A stretch of 64,000 nt of DNA, from NCBI GenBank assembly GCA_900473175.1, contig UCKM01000012.1:1-64000 (forward strand). Reading direction: 5' to 3'. Origin of the DNA: Hyphomicrobiales bacterium. GTDB lineage: Bacteria; Pseudomonadota; Alphaproteobacteria; Rhizobiales; Rhizobiaceae. Shown in pieces: positions 1 through 9,500 of the stretch; position 1 is the stretch's first letter, and the number at the start of each line of letters is the position of its first letter. The notes under the pieces were generated by a model. That model was given only the letters and a program-made list of their open reading frames with translations. It searched no databases and was not told the origin of the DNA. Position numbers and translations under genes: made by a program.

Positions 1-129
1 GCGCTTCTCCTCGCATCTTCTTGCCGTTTCAGGCGCCATTTCGATCCTATCTATAAATTTACGGCCTAAAATTTTAACTGTTTGATTAGATAGTCTAGGC
101 TGTCGACGACGATTCGAAGCAACAACAAT
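1..129. other. Left edge, no gene seen
   Basis: I see no supportable coding region here. The stretch from about 50 to 110 is AT-rich compared with its surroundings and probably holds the promoter or leader of the heparinase-like gene that starts at 130. In related rhizobia the gene upstream of this one is often rsmB, but no part of it is recognisable in these bases. Confidence 0.4.
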
Positions 130-1839
130 ATGGTCGCGCTCAGCGAAACACCGCAATTGTGGGGACTTGCAACAGCGCAATTGTGGCGCCGCTTCCGCAG
201 GCGCGTACGTATGGGGCCCTTGTATCGCTGGCGCTTCACCGGCTTCACCCCGGAACGCGTCCTCATCGCGCCGCAGGATCTGCGCCCCGCCGATCCGCAG
301 CTTGCCGAAGACTTCTACCACGGGCGCTTCGCCCTTGCCGGCAAGGTCGTCGAGACTGGCGGGCGCTCGCCATTCCTCGTCGAACCGCCCAACGCCGCAT
401 GGCAGGCCGCCCTGCATAATTTCGGCTGGCTGCGCAATTTGCGCGCTGCGGGTACCGAACTTGCCACCGCCAATGCGCGGGCACTCCTCAGCGACTGGAT
501 CACCAGCCATGGCCGCTCGATCGGCGGGCCGGCATGGGTGCCGGAGGTGACGGCGCAGCGCATCATCGCCTGGCTGCAGCATTCGAGCCTCATTCTCGCC
601 GGTGCTGACCTGCGTGCTTACCGCCAGTTCATGCGTTCGCTCGCCATGCAGGTGCGCTACCTGCGCACCATGGCGGCGGTCATGGACGACGGCGAGGAAA
701 AGCTTCGCGCCCGCATCGCCCTCGCGCTTGCGGCGCTGGCCTTGCCGGTCGCCTCCAGCACCAGCCGTTCGGCCCGTCGCAATCTGGAAATGGAACTCGT
801 TCGGCAAATCCTGCCTGACGGCGGCCATATATCCCGCAATCCCCTGGCGATCCTCGAACTCCTCGCAGATCTTCTGCCACTTCGTCAAACCTATGCGAGC
901 GGTCAGGAAGCGCCCCCGAAGGCGCTGATCGAAGCGATCGAACGCATGTTGCCGGCATTGCGCTTCTTTCGCCATCACGACGGCAGTCTCGCCCTCTTCA
1001 ACGGCGTCGGCGCCACCATGCCGGAACGGGTCATTGCCGTGCTGCGCCACGACGACATTGGCGGCCTGCCGCTGATCCATGCGCCGCATTCCGGCTATGA
1101 ACGCCTGTCGATGGATTCGACCACCATCATTGCCGATACGGGGCTCGCGCCGCCCGTAACGGCGTCACGCGACGCGCATGCCGGTTGTCTCTCCTTCGAA
1201 ATGTCCTCCGGCCGCAACCGCTATATCGTCAATGCCGGTGTTGATCGCTACGGCCCGCCCGAGTTCCGCCCCCTTGCGCGCTCGACCGCCGCCCATTCCA
1301 CCGCCACCATCAACGACACATCCTCCTGCCGGTTCAGCTCGACCTCCGGCCTGTCGACCATGATCGGAACGCCGATCATCGCTGGTCCGACCAAGGTGAA
1401 TATCGAGCGGATCGAACGTGAAGGCGCGGTCGGTTTCGTCGCCAACCATAATGGCTACGTGCGCCCTTTCGGCATCTATCACGAACGCCAGATTGTCCTG
1501 TCCCACAATGGCAGCGTCATCGAGGGTATCGACAGTTTCTTTGCAGCCGGGCGCAATCCGCTGCGCGATACCGGCGCCGAAGACGTTGTTATCCGTTTTC
1601 ATCTCCATCCCGCGGTCAACGTCTCCGTCGATGAAAATGGCCTGATCATCCTGCAGGCGGAAAATGACGATATCTGGATGTTTTCGGCGACGGTCCAGCC
1701 CTTCGTCGAGGACTCGCTGTTTTTTGCCGGGTTCCGCGGCCCGGTAAGGACACGCCAGATCACGCTGTCAGTCAACGCTGCCCATCGGCCCGAGGTTGAG
1801 TGGCAGTTTACGCGTACGACGCTCGGGGTTTACGGGTAG
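130..1839 (+). CDS. Heparinase II/III family protein
   Basis: 569 residues. The N-terminal half (to about residue 280) looks like the helical toroid of alginate and heparin lyases, with the family signature GGHISRNP near residues 230-240. The C-terminal half (about 300-560) is a beta-rich Hepar_II_III domain with an AHST segment near residue 390. By family it would be a polysaccharide lyase acting on an acidic glycan, but no classical signal peptide is visible, so substrate and cell location are unknown. In rhizobia a gene of this type commonly precedes purH; here an aminotransferase gene on the opposite strand lies between them. The ATG at 130 is the first good start, and I see no strong ribosome binding site before it. 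The gene ends 10 nt before the convergent aminotransferase stop. Confidence 0.85.
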   Translation: MVALSETPQLWGLATAQLWRRFRRRVRMGPLYRWRFTGFTPERVLIAPQDLRPADPQLAEDFYHGRFALAGKVVETGGRSPFLVEPPNAAWQAALHNFGWLRNLRAAGTELATANARALLSDWITSHGRSIGGPAWVPEVTAQRIIAWLQHSSLILAGADLRAYRQFMRSLAMQVRYLRTMAAVMDDGEEKLRARIALALAALALPVASSTSRSARRNLEMELVRQILPDGGHISRNPLAILELLADLLPLRQTYASGQEAPPKALIEAIERMLPALRFFRHHDGSLALFNGVGATMPERVIAVLRHDDIGGLPLIHAPHSGYERLSMDSTTIIADTGLAPPVTASRDAHAGCLSFEMSSGRNRYIVNAGVDRYGPPEFRPLARSTAAHSTATINDTSSCRFSSTSGLSTMIGTPIIAGPTKVNIERIEREGAVGFVANHNGYVRPFGIYHERQIVLSHNGSVIEGIDSFFAAGRNPLRDTGAEDVVIRFHLHPAVNVSVDENGLIILQAENDDIWMFSATVQPFVEDSLFFAGFRGPVRTRQITLSVNAAHRPEVEWQFTRTTLGVYG

Positions 1840-1849
1840 ACCGTAAGCC

Positions 1850-3079
1850 CTATATCGCCTCGCTCATGACCTGTCGTATCAATCGGCCAAGGCGGGCAAT
1901 ACCCGTGTCGGCGATCTCATCGGATGCCAGGGAAAAGCTGAGACGGATCGTGTTGGTCCCGCTGCCATCGGCGTGAAATGCCTGACCCGGCACAAAGGCG
2001 ACGCGCTCGGTCTCGATGGAACGGGCGAGCAGCTTCGCCCCGTCGATGTCCTCCGGCAAGGTCACCCAGATGAACATGCCGCCTTCCGGTCTGGTCCAGG
2101 ACACACCTTCCGGCATGTATTTTTCGAGAGCGGCCAGAACATTGTCGCGGCGGCGCCCGTAGACGCTCCGCAAGCGTTCGATCTGCTCGTCATAGATGTC
2201 GACGGCGGCATGATACATGGCCATCTGGTTGATGGTCGGGCTGTGGAGGTCCGCCGCCTGCTTCATCAACACCAGCTTGCGGATAACCGGCTTGGCCGCG
2301 CAGACCCAGCCAAGGCGAAGGCCCGGCGAAAGCGTCTTGGAGAACGTGCCGCAATATATGGTCCGGGTCGCGTCGATGTCACCGTTTCGCGCGATGTCGA
2401 GGGCAAGGATCGGCGGCACGGCATCGCCATCATAGCGAAGTCCCTGATAGGCCGCGTCCTCGATGATGGGGATGTCCATCTCCTCCGCCAGATCGAGCAG
2501 CTGTTCGCGGGCAGCGAGACTGAGGGTCTCGCCTGCCGGGTTGGAGAAATCGGGGTTGATATAGGCAAACTTTGCCCTGCCACCCGAACGTGCGGCCGCA
2601 TCGTGATAGGCCGCTGGCGTCATGTTGCCCTGGTCGACCGCCAACCGGTCATAGTTCGGCTCGTAGGCGTTGAAGGCCTGAAGCGCACCAAGATAGGTCG
2701 GGCTTGTCACGAGCGCCGTGTCCGATGGCGACAGAAACAGCTTGCCCAGATAATCGAGCGCCTGCTGCGAGCCGGACGTTATGACAATATTGTCGATGCC
2801 GCAGGTGATGCCAAGGTCGTTCAGCCTCTCCGCAATCCATTCCCGCAACGGCGCATAACCCTCGCTGACCGAATACTGCAGCGCCGGTCCAGCCTGGCCA
2901 TCGGAGAGCGCACGCTCATAGGCCTTGCGGAAAGCCTCGGCAGGAAAAAGCGCGGGGTCGGGAATGCCTCCTGCGAATGAAATAATGTCCGGCTGGTCCA
3001 ACAGCTTCAGAAGTTCACGGATTTCCGAAGCGCGCATCCGGTTTGCACGCGTTGCGTATCTGGCTTCCCAGTTGCTCAT
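1850..3079 (-). CDS. PLP-dependent class I/II aminotransferase
   Basis: 409 residues, a full-length fold-type-I aminotransferase. Visible motifs are the phosphate-binding SGSQQALD (about 102-109), NPDFSNPAG (about 175-183), the IIEDAAY segment with the pyridine-nitrogen Asp208 and Tyr211, and TFSKTLSPGLRLGW with the Schiff-base Lys248. The sequence style resembles the 2-aminoadipate/aromatic group (LysN, MocR-like catalytic domain) rather than AspC. The amino acid substrate cannot be read from sequence. There is no helix-turn-helix domain, so this is an enzyme and not a MocR regulator. It is divergent from purH with a 243-nt gap and convergent with the heparinase gene. Confidence 0.9.
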   Translation of the reverse strand: MSNWEARYATRANRMRASEIRELLKLLDQPDIISFAGGIPDPALFPAEAFRKAYERALSDGQAGPALQYSVSEGYAPLREWIAERLNDLGITCGIDNIVITSGSQQALDYLGKLFLSPSDTALVTSPTYLGALQAFNAYEPNYDRLAVDQGNMTPAAYHDAAARSGGRAKFAYINPDFSNPAGETLSLAAREQLLDLAEEMDIPIIEDAAYQGLRYDGDAVPPILALDIARNGDIDATRTIYCGTFSKTLSPGLRLGWVCAAKPVIRKLVLMKQAADLHSPTINQMAMYHAAVDIYDEQIERLRSVYGRRRDNVLAALEKYMPEGVSWTRPEGGMFIWVTLPEDIDGAKLLARSIETERVAFVPGQAFHADGSGTNTIRLSFSLASDEIADTGIARLGRLIRQVMSEAI

Positions 3080-3322
3080 TTTGCACTCGTTCGATCTAGA
3101 ACCTGCTTAAGCACTCCTCGCCCGAAACTTCCTCCCGGACGCGCATAAGCCGTGCGGATATCACTCCAAGCGGCAGAATATGTCAATATATCTGACCTAA
3201 TTTCGCGATTGGTAGCGGCATTATTCCGGACAAATGGCCCATCGGACATAGGAATCTTTGGTTGCCTGTGCTAACCGGCTGGCAAAATCCCGCATTCATC
3301 ATTCTGCTAAGGACGAACTCCC

Positions 3323-4939
3323 ATGGCCGTCGCCGCAAAATCATTTACCCCGCCGAACCTCTACCCAGTCCGTCGGGCGTTGCTTTCAGTCTCTGATAAG
3401 ACAGGGCTGAGTGCGCTCGCCCATGCCCTGCATCGCCACGGCATCGAGATCCTGTCCACGGGCGGAACCTCGAAGGCGATTGCAGCTGAGGGCATTCCGG
3501 TTCGCGACGTTTCCGACATCACCGGTTTTCCCGAGATCATGGATGGCCGCGTCAAGACGCTGCATCCCAAGGTTCATGGTGGCCTCCTTGCCGTGCGCGA
3601 CGACCCCGAACACGTTGAAGCAATGAAGACGCACGGCATTGCCGGCATTGATCTCGTCGTCATCAACCTTTATCCGTTCGAGGAAGTCCGCCACTCCGGC
3701 GCCGACTATGCCAATATCGTCGAGAACATCGACATTGGCGGTCCCGCCATGATCCGCGCCTCGGCCAAGAACCATGCCTATGTCGGGGTCGTCACCGATA
3801 CGGGCGATTACGACATGGTCATCGCCATGCTCGACAAGCATGAGGGGTCGCTGCCCTATTCGTTCCGCCAGAGCCTCGCCGCCAAGGCCTATGCGCGCAC
3901 CGCCACCTATGACGCCGCAATCTCCGGCTGGTTTGCCGAGGCTTTGATGACGGAAACACCGTCGCGTCGCGCCATTGGCGGGCACCTGCATTCGGTCATG
4001 CGCTATGGCGAGAACCCGCACCAGTCGGCAGGCTTCTATCTCACCGGCGAGAAGCGCCCCGGCGTCGCCACCGCGACTCAGCTTCAAGGCAAGCAGCTTT
4101 CCTACAACAACATCAACGATACGGACGCGGCCTTCGAACTCGTCGCCGAGTTCGACCCCGCCCGCACCGCGGCGGTCGCCATCATCAAACACGCCAATCC
4201 CTGCGGCGTTGCCGAGGGAGCGACGCTGAAGGAGGCCTATCTGAAGGCATTCGCCTGCGATCCGGTCTCGGCCTTTGGCGGCATCGTCGCGCTCAACAAG
4301 ACCCTCGACGCCGAGGCCGCCGAGGAAATCGTCAAGATTTTCACCGAGGTCATCATCGCGCCCGATGCCACCCCGGAAGCCCAGGCCATCGTCGCCGCGA
4401 AGAAGAACCTGCGCCTGCTGGTGACCGGCGGTCTGCCTGATCCGCGCGCCTCCGGCATCAGCGCCAAGACCGTTGCCGGCGGCATCCTGGTGCAGTCGCG
4501 CGACAGCGGCGTTGTCGATGATCTCGACTTGAAGGTCGTCACCAAGCGGGCACCCACGCAAGCGGAAATGTCCGATCTGAAGCTCGCCTTCCGCATCGCC
4601 AAACACGTGAAGTCCAACGCAATCGTCTATGTCAAGGACGGCGCGGCCGTCGGTATCGGCGCCGGGCAGATGAGCCGGATCGACAGCGCTCGCATTGCAG
4701 CGCGCAAGGCGGAGGATGCCGCCGAGGCCGCAGGGATGGCAACGCCGCTCACCAAGGGTTCGGTCGTTGCGTCCGACGCATTCTTCCCCTTCGCCGATGG
4801 ACTTCTGTCAGCCGTAGCCGCCGGCGCGACAGCGGTAATCCAGCCGGGCGGATCGATGCGCGACGAAGAAGTCATTGCCGCCGCCGACGAACATGGCATC
4901 GCCATGGTCTTTACCGGGATGCGGCACTTCCGGCATTAG
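3323..4939 (+). CDS. purH: Bifunctional AICAR transformylase / IMP cyclohydrolase
   Basis: 538 residues, normal for PurH. It catalyses the last two steps of purine biosynthesis, AICAR to FAICAR and then to IMP. The N-terminal MGS-like cyclohydrolase domain shows [17 protein letters not shown] and [13 protein letters not shown]. The C-terminal transformylase domain shows [18 protein letters not shown] with the catalytic Lys-His pair near residue 290, and SAFGGI. The start is the ATG at 3323, preceded by an AAGGA-type ribosome binding site. The 3' end overlaps the convergent transporter gene by 29 nt, so no dedicated terminator fits between them. Confidence 0.98.
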   Translation: MAVAAKSFTPPNLYPVRRALLSVSDKTGLSALAHALHRHGIEILSTGGTSKAIAAEGIPVRDVSDITGFPEIMDGRVKTLHPKVHGGLLAVRDDPEHVEAMKTHGIAGIDLVVINLYPFEEVRHSGADYANIVENIDIGGPAMIRASAKNHAYVGVVTDTGDYDMVIAMLDKHEGSLPYSFRQSLAAKAYARTATYDAAISGWFAEALMTETPSRRAIGGHLHSVMRYGENPHQSAGFYLTGEKRPGVATATQLQGKQLSYNNINDTDAAFELVAEFDPARTAAVAIIKHANPCGVAEGATLKEAYLKAFACDPVSAFGGIVALNKTLDAEAAEEIVKIFTEVIIAPDATPEAQAIVAAKKNLRLLVTGGLPDPRASGISAKTVAGGILVQSRDSGVVDDLDLKVVTKRAPTQAEMSDLKLAFRIAKHVKSNAIVYVKDGAAVGIGAGQMSRIDSARIAARKAEDAAEAAGMATPLTKGSVVASDAFFPFADGLLSAVAAGATAVIQPGGSMRDEEVIAAADEHGIAMVFTGMRHFRH

Positions 4940-6311
4940 AGCCAGGCATCGCGGCCGGATAGGGCGTCCTGAAAAGGACCGCCAAGCCGGCCAGCAGGAA
5001 CGCGATGATGGTCGCCATGCCGAGGCGTGGCGATCCGGTCAGCGCCGTCACTGTCGCCACCAGGAATGGCGCAAGAAAGCTCGTTGCCCGCCCGGACAGG
5101 GCATAGATGCCGAAATAGCGGCCCGCCTCATCGGCCGAGACGCTGCGCGCCATATAAGAGCGCGACGAAGCCTGCACCGGCCCGAAGGCAATGCCGATCA
5201 ACAGACCGAAGCCGATATAGGCTTTCTCCGCCGGCGTGCCGAACAGGCCGCCGCTGTCTGCGCCGGGCATCTGCACGATACCAAACAAAGTATAGCCCGG
5301 CCCGGTCGAGACGATGCCGATCGTCGCGATGGTGAGCAGGACCAGCGATATCACGACGACCACCTTCGAGCCGAGCATCGTATCGAGCCTGCTCGCCGCA
5401 AGACAGCCGAAGATGGCAACGACGTTGAGGATGATGCCGAAAATTCCAATCTCGGCGGTCGCCCAGCCGAACATGGTGGCGGCGAAGGCGCCGCCGAGCG
5501 CCAGCAGCGCATTGACCCCGTCCTGATAGATCATGCGCCCGATGAGAAAGCGGACAATTCCGGGGCGCTGCCGGGCTTCGTTCAACGTCGATCGCAGTTC
5601 GGCGAGCCCGGCGCGCACCGCCTTACCGGCAGGCAGGCCGCGCTTTCCGTCAGGCGTGAAGAAGAACATCGGCAGCACGAACACCAGATACCACAGTGCT
5701 GCAAGCGGGCCGGTGGCGCGGTCGCCCTCGCCGGCAGCCGGATCGAGCCCGAAGATCGGCGTGAGGCCCAGCATGGTCTTTCCTGTCTCAGGCGAGCCCG
5801 CCATGAAGGCGACGACAAAGATGAGCGCGATCATGCCGCCGAGATAGCCGAGGCCCCAGGCCACGTTGGAAATCCGCCCGATATCCTTCGGCGCAACCAG
5901 CCGCGGCATCATCGAATCGTTGAACACGATCGAAAACTCCGCTGCGATCGACGCCAGCGAGAAGAACACCAGCGGCGCGATCACGTCTGAACCTGGCGCC
6001 GCGAACCACAGCATGATCAGCGAGGCGATTTTGATGACGGCAAAGAAGCCGATCCACGGTTTGCGCCGCCCGGTCTGGTCGGCGATCGATCCGAGCACCG
6101 GCGACAGCACGGCAATGAACAGTCCCGAAACGGCGATCGCATAGCCCCACGCCGCCTGGCCGACAGCGGGGTCGCTCGCCATGCGCGAGACGAAATAGGG
6201 CCCGAAGATGAAGGTGGTGACGACCGTGAAGAATGGCTGGGCCGCCCAGTCGAACAGCATCCATCCCCAGATTCCGCTTTTGGCTGTTTTCGGCACATCC
6301 AGCTGGTTCAT
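4911..6311 (-). CDS. UMF1-type major facilitator transporter
   Basis: 466 residues with about 12 hydrophobic segments. The opening [17 protein letters not shown] and the [11 protein letters not shown] loop resemble the UMF1 / Atg22-like branch of the major facilitator superfamily. The substrate is unknown. I place the start at 6311 (Met-Asn-Gln-Leu), where a GGAGA ribosome binding site precedes the ATG. The open frame runs 30 codons further upstream to 6401, but that extension is read from a dispersed palindromic repeat and is not credible protein. The gene is convergent with purH and overlaps its 3' end. Confidence 0.88.
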   Translation of the reverse strand: MNQLDVPKTAKSGIWGWMLFDWAAQPFFTVVTTFIFGPYFVSRMASDPAVGQAAWGYAIAVSGLFIAVLSPVLGSIADQTGRRKPWIGFFAVIKIASLIMLWFAAPGSDVIAPLVFFSLASIAAEFSIVFNDSMMPRLVAPKDIGRISNVAWGLGYLGGMIALIFVVAFMAGSPETGKTMLGLTPIFGLDPAAGEGDRATGPLAALWYLVFVLPMFFFTPDGKRGLPAGKAVRAGLAELRSTLNEARQRPGIVRFLIGRMIYQDGVNALLALGGAFAATMFGWATAEIGIFGIILNVVAIFGCLAASRLDTMLGSKVVVVISLVLLTIATIGIVSTGPGYTLFGIVQMPGADSGGLFGTPAEKAYIGFGLLIGIAFGPVQASSRSYMARSVSADEAGRYFGIYALSGRATSFLAPFLVATVTALTGSPRLGMATIIAFLLAGLAVLFRTPYPAAMPGSNAGSAASR

Positions 6312-6344
6312 ATCGTCTCCAAGTCCATTCGCCGAACGTTGCCG

Positions 6345-6493
6345 CCTCTTTCCCTCCCCTTGTGGGGAGGGACGCTGCGACTCAACGGTAACAGGAACCA
6401 TTAAAGAAATATCGTGCGCAGCCTGTGAAGATTGGTCACCCCAAACCGGGCCCTCTCTGGACCCGGTCTGACCCTCCCCGCAAGGGGGAGGGA
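6345..6493. repeat. Dispersed palindromic repeat, variant copy
   Basis: Two short hairpins flank this unit: CCCTCCCC-ttgt-GGGGAGGG at about 6352-6371 and CCCTCCCC-gcaa-GGGGGAGGG at about 6472-6493, separated by about 100 nt. The composition matches the rhizobial family of intergenic palindromic elements found at 12877-13032 and 30390-30543, but the arms are diverged. It lies between the glutamate dehydrogenase stop and the transporter start. No T-run follows either hairpin in the direction of transcription, so I call it a repeat and not a terminator. Confidence 0.6.
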
Positions 6494-6506
6494 AAAAGGA
6501 CCAGTT

Positions 6507-9500
6507 CTAGGACAGATCCGAAAGCAGCCCGGCGGCGACAGCTAGCCGCGAGACGGTGAGATCGCCTGTTTCCACGATATTGGCCATGCGCTGGCGCACC
6601 TCGTCCACCCGCGCGCCCCGGTTTGTCAGCCAATCTTTTGCCGGATCAGCCTGGTTGCCATATTGGCTGAGCGCCGCGACCGCGATGCCGCGCCGCGCCT
6701 GCGAGATCAGGTCGGTCGCCCGCGCAAGCGCCAGCCCGTCATAGTAGTCGGCAACGGAAACGCCACGCGCCGCATCCTCGATGCGCCCGATGCGGAAGGC
6801 TTCGGAGATTTCGAAATAGGCCCTGCCGGCCTTAGCTATGTCGATATTGGCGCGCTGCGCCACCGCAGCGATATCCGGGATGATGGGCGCAACGGAGAGC
6901 CGCGCCAATTGTGCCGCAAGCCCCGCAGGGGCACCCAGCGCCGTATTGCTGGCCGTGTCCTCGCGGATGAGCCCGGTCATCGAGACGGGCAACAGTTTGT
7001 CGAGTCGCGGCTGCAGCGCATTGCGGGCGTTCTTGATCTCTTCGATCGCCGCCGTGAGGCTGTCCGCACTCGTGCCGTTGCGCAAGACCCAGGCAGTCGT
7101 CCAGTTGAGCATCTGTGCCACCTTGGCATAGAAACCGTTCTGCGTGTCGCCGGGCACCGCATTGTCCAGCTCGTCAATCGCCGCAAACACGCTGTCGAGT
7201 TCGAAGCCGTCCCGTACGATCACATAGGCACGCACGATCTCGGGTCCCGACCGGCCAGTCAGGTCGGCAAGGCGGCTGACGAAGGTCGGACCGCCGCGAT
7301 TGATCACGTCGTTGGCAAGTTGCGTCGCGATGATTTCACGGCGCAGGCGATGCGTGCGGATCTCCTCGCCGAAGCCCTCCTTCATCTGCCGTGGGAAATA
7401 TTCCATCAGCTCGTGCTCGAGATAGGGATCGTCCGGCAGGTCGCTCGCCAGCAGCTGGTCGGAAAGCACAATCTTGGCATAGGCAAGCAGCACGCCGAGT
7501 TCGGCGCGGGTCAGCGGAATGCCGTCCACCTGCCGTTCCGACAGCGCCTTGTCGTCCGGCAAGGTCTCGACCTTGCGGTTGAGAAGCTTCTTCGTTTCCA
7601 GGTCGCTGATGAACCTCGCCTGGTAGGCGAGATCGGCAAGGCCGCGCCGCTGCGCCAGCGACAGTGCCAGCGTCTGCAGGTAGTTGTTGCGCAGCACGAG
7701 ATCGGCAACCTCGCCGGTCATCGATTCCAGGATCTTGTCGCGCTGCTCGCGTTTGAGCTTCCCGGCGCGCATGGCCTGCGCCAGCGCGATCTTGATATTG
7801 ACCTCGACGTCCGAGGTATTAACGCCGGCCGAATTGTCGATCGCATCGGAGTTGCAGCGCCCTCCGAGCAGACCGAACTCGATACGGCCTTTCTGTGTCA
7901 CGCCGAGATTGGCACCCTCGCCGATCACCTTGGCCCGCACATCGCTGCCGGTGATGCGGATGGCGTCATTTGCGCGGTCGCCTGCTTCCGCGTCGCTTTC
8001 CAGTGACGAGCGGATATAGGTACCGATACCGCCAAACCAGAGAAGATCGACCGGCGCCTTGAGGATGGCTGTCATGATTTCATACGGGGTTGCCGTGGTC
8101 TTGGCGAGGCCGATGACCCGCGCGGCTTCCTTCGACAGTGTGATCGATTTCAGCGAACGGGAGAACACGCCGCCACCCGCCGAGATCTTGGATTTGTCGA
8201 AGTCCTGCCAGCTCGAGCGCGGCAGATTGAACAGGCGCTGGCGCTCCTTGAGGGTCGCCTTCACGTCCGGTTCGGGATCGATGAAGATATCGCGGTGGTC
8301 GAAGGCCGCGACCAGCCTGGTCTGCGGCGACAGGAGCATGCCGTTGCCGAACACGTCGCCCGACATGTCGCCGACACCGACGACGGTGAACGGGGTCTTC
8401 TGGATATCAGTGCCGATCTCGCGGAAGTGGCGCTTAACCGCTTCCCAGGCGCCACGCGCGGTAATGCCCATCTTCTTGTGGTCATAGCCCGCCGATCCCC
8501 CCGAAGCGAAGGCATCGTCTAGCCAGAAATCATGCGCCTGGCTGATTGCATTGGCCGTATCGGAGAATGTCGCCGTGCCCTTGTCGGCGGCGACGACGAA
8601 ATAGGGATCATCGCCATCAACCCGGATGAGGTTGGCCGGCGGCACAACGGTCTCTCCCTGGAGATTGTCGGTTACCGACAGCAGCGTCGATATGAAGGTG
8701 ATATAGGCGGCGCGACCGGCTTCAAAGATGACATTGCGGTCGCCGCTCGTGGGCAGATGTTTCGGATAGAAACCACCCTTCGCGCCAACCGGCACGATGA
8801 CGGCATTCTTCACCTGCTGTGCCTTGACGAGACCCAGCACTTCCGTGCGGTAGTCCTGGGCGCGGTCCGACCAGCGCAGGCCGCCGCGGGCAACGGGTCC
8901 GAAACGCAGGTGCACGCCTTCGACCTCCGGTCCATACACGAAGATTTCGCGGTATGGCCGTGGCTCCGGCAGCTCGTCGAGTGCGCGCGGGTCGAGCTTG
9001 AAGGCCAGCGATACGCGCTCGCTGCCATCGTCTTCCGGCGAAAAGGCATTGGTGCGCAGCGTCGATTCGACGAGGTTGAGATAGCGCCGCAGGATCCGGT
9101 CGTCGTCGAGACTGGGAACGCCTTGCAGCGCCGCCTCGATGGCGGCCCTGATTGAGGCCTGCTTGCGTTCAGATTGGATTTCCTTGGCCTTTGCCGGGTT
9201 TAGCCGCTGCTCGAACAGGTCGAAGATCAGTTTCGCGATGCCCGGATAGCGATTGAGGGTTATCGCAATGAAATCCTGCGAATATGGAATACCCGCCTGT
9301 TGCAGATAGCGGCCATAGGCGCGCAGGATGATGATCTGCCGTGCGGTCAACTGGCCGCTCAGGGCAAGCCCATTATAACCGTCATTGTCGGAACCGCCGC
9401 TCCAGATCGTGCGGAAGACATCCTCGAACAGGTCGCCATTGTCGGCAAGATCAATCGGTGCGCCGGAGGCGCTAGTCAGCTCCATGTCGTGAACATAAAG

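Noticed and set aside
1973-2980. 335-codon plus-strand ORF opposite the aminotransferase gene
   Set aside because: It is a shadow frame of a well-supported gene with intact PLP motifs; its translation is Arg/Gly-rich without any domain pattern.
3386-4606. 406-codon minus-strand ORF inside purH
   Set aside because: Antisense to a canonical purH; translation has no recognisable family and typical high-GC shadow composition.
6312-6401. N-terminal extension of the UMF1-type transporter
   Set aside because: Encoded by a dispersed palindromic repeat; the Met at 6311 has a proper RBS.
6345-6493. Transcription terminator for the glutamate dehydrogenase gene
   Set aside because: The hairpins lack a T-run in the direction of transcription and belong to a dispersed repeat family.
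6663-8006. 447-codon plus-strand ORF inside the glutamate dehydrogenase gene
   Set aside because: Shadow of the 1597-codon gene on the other strand.
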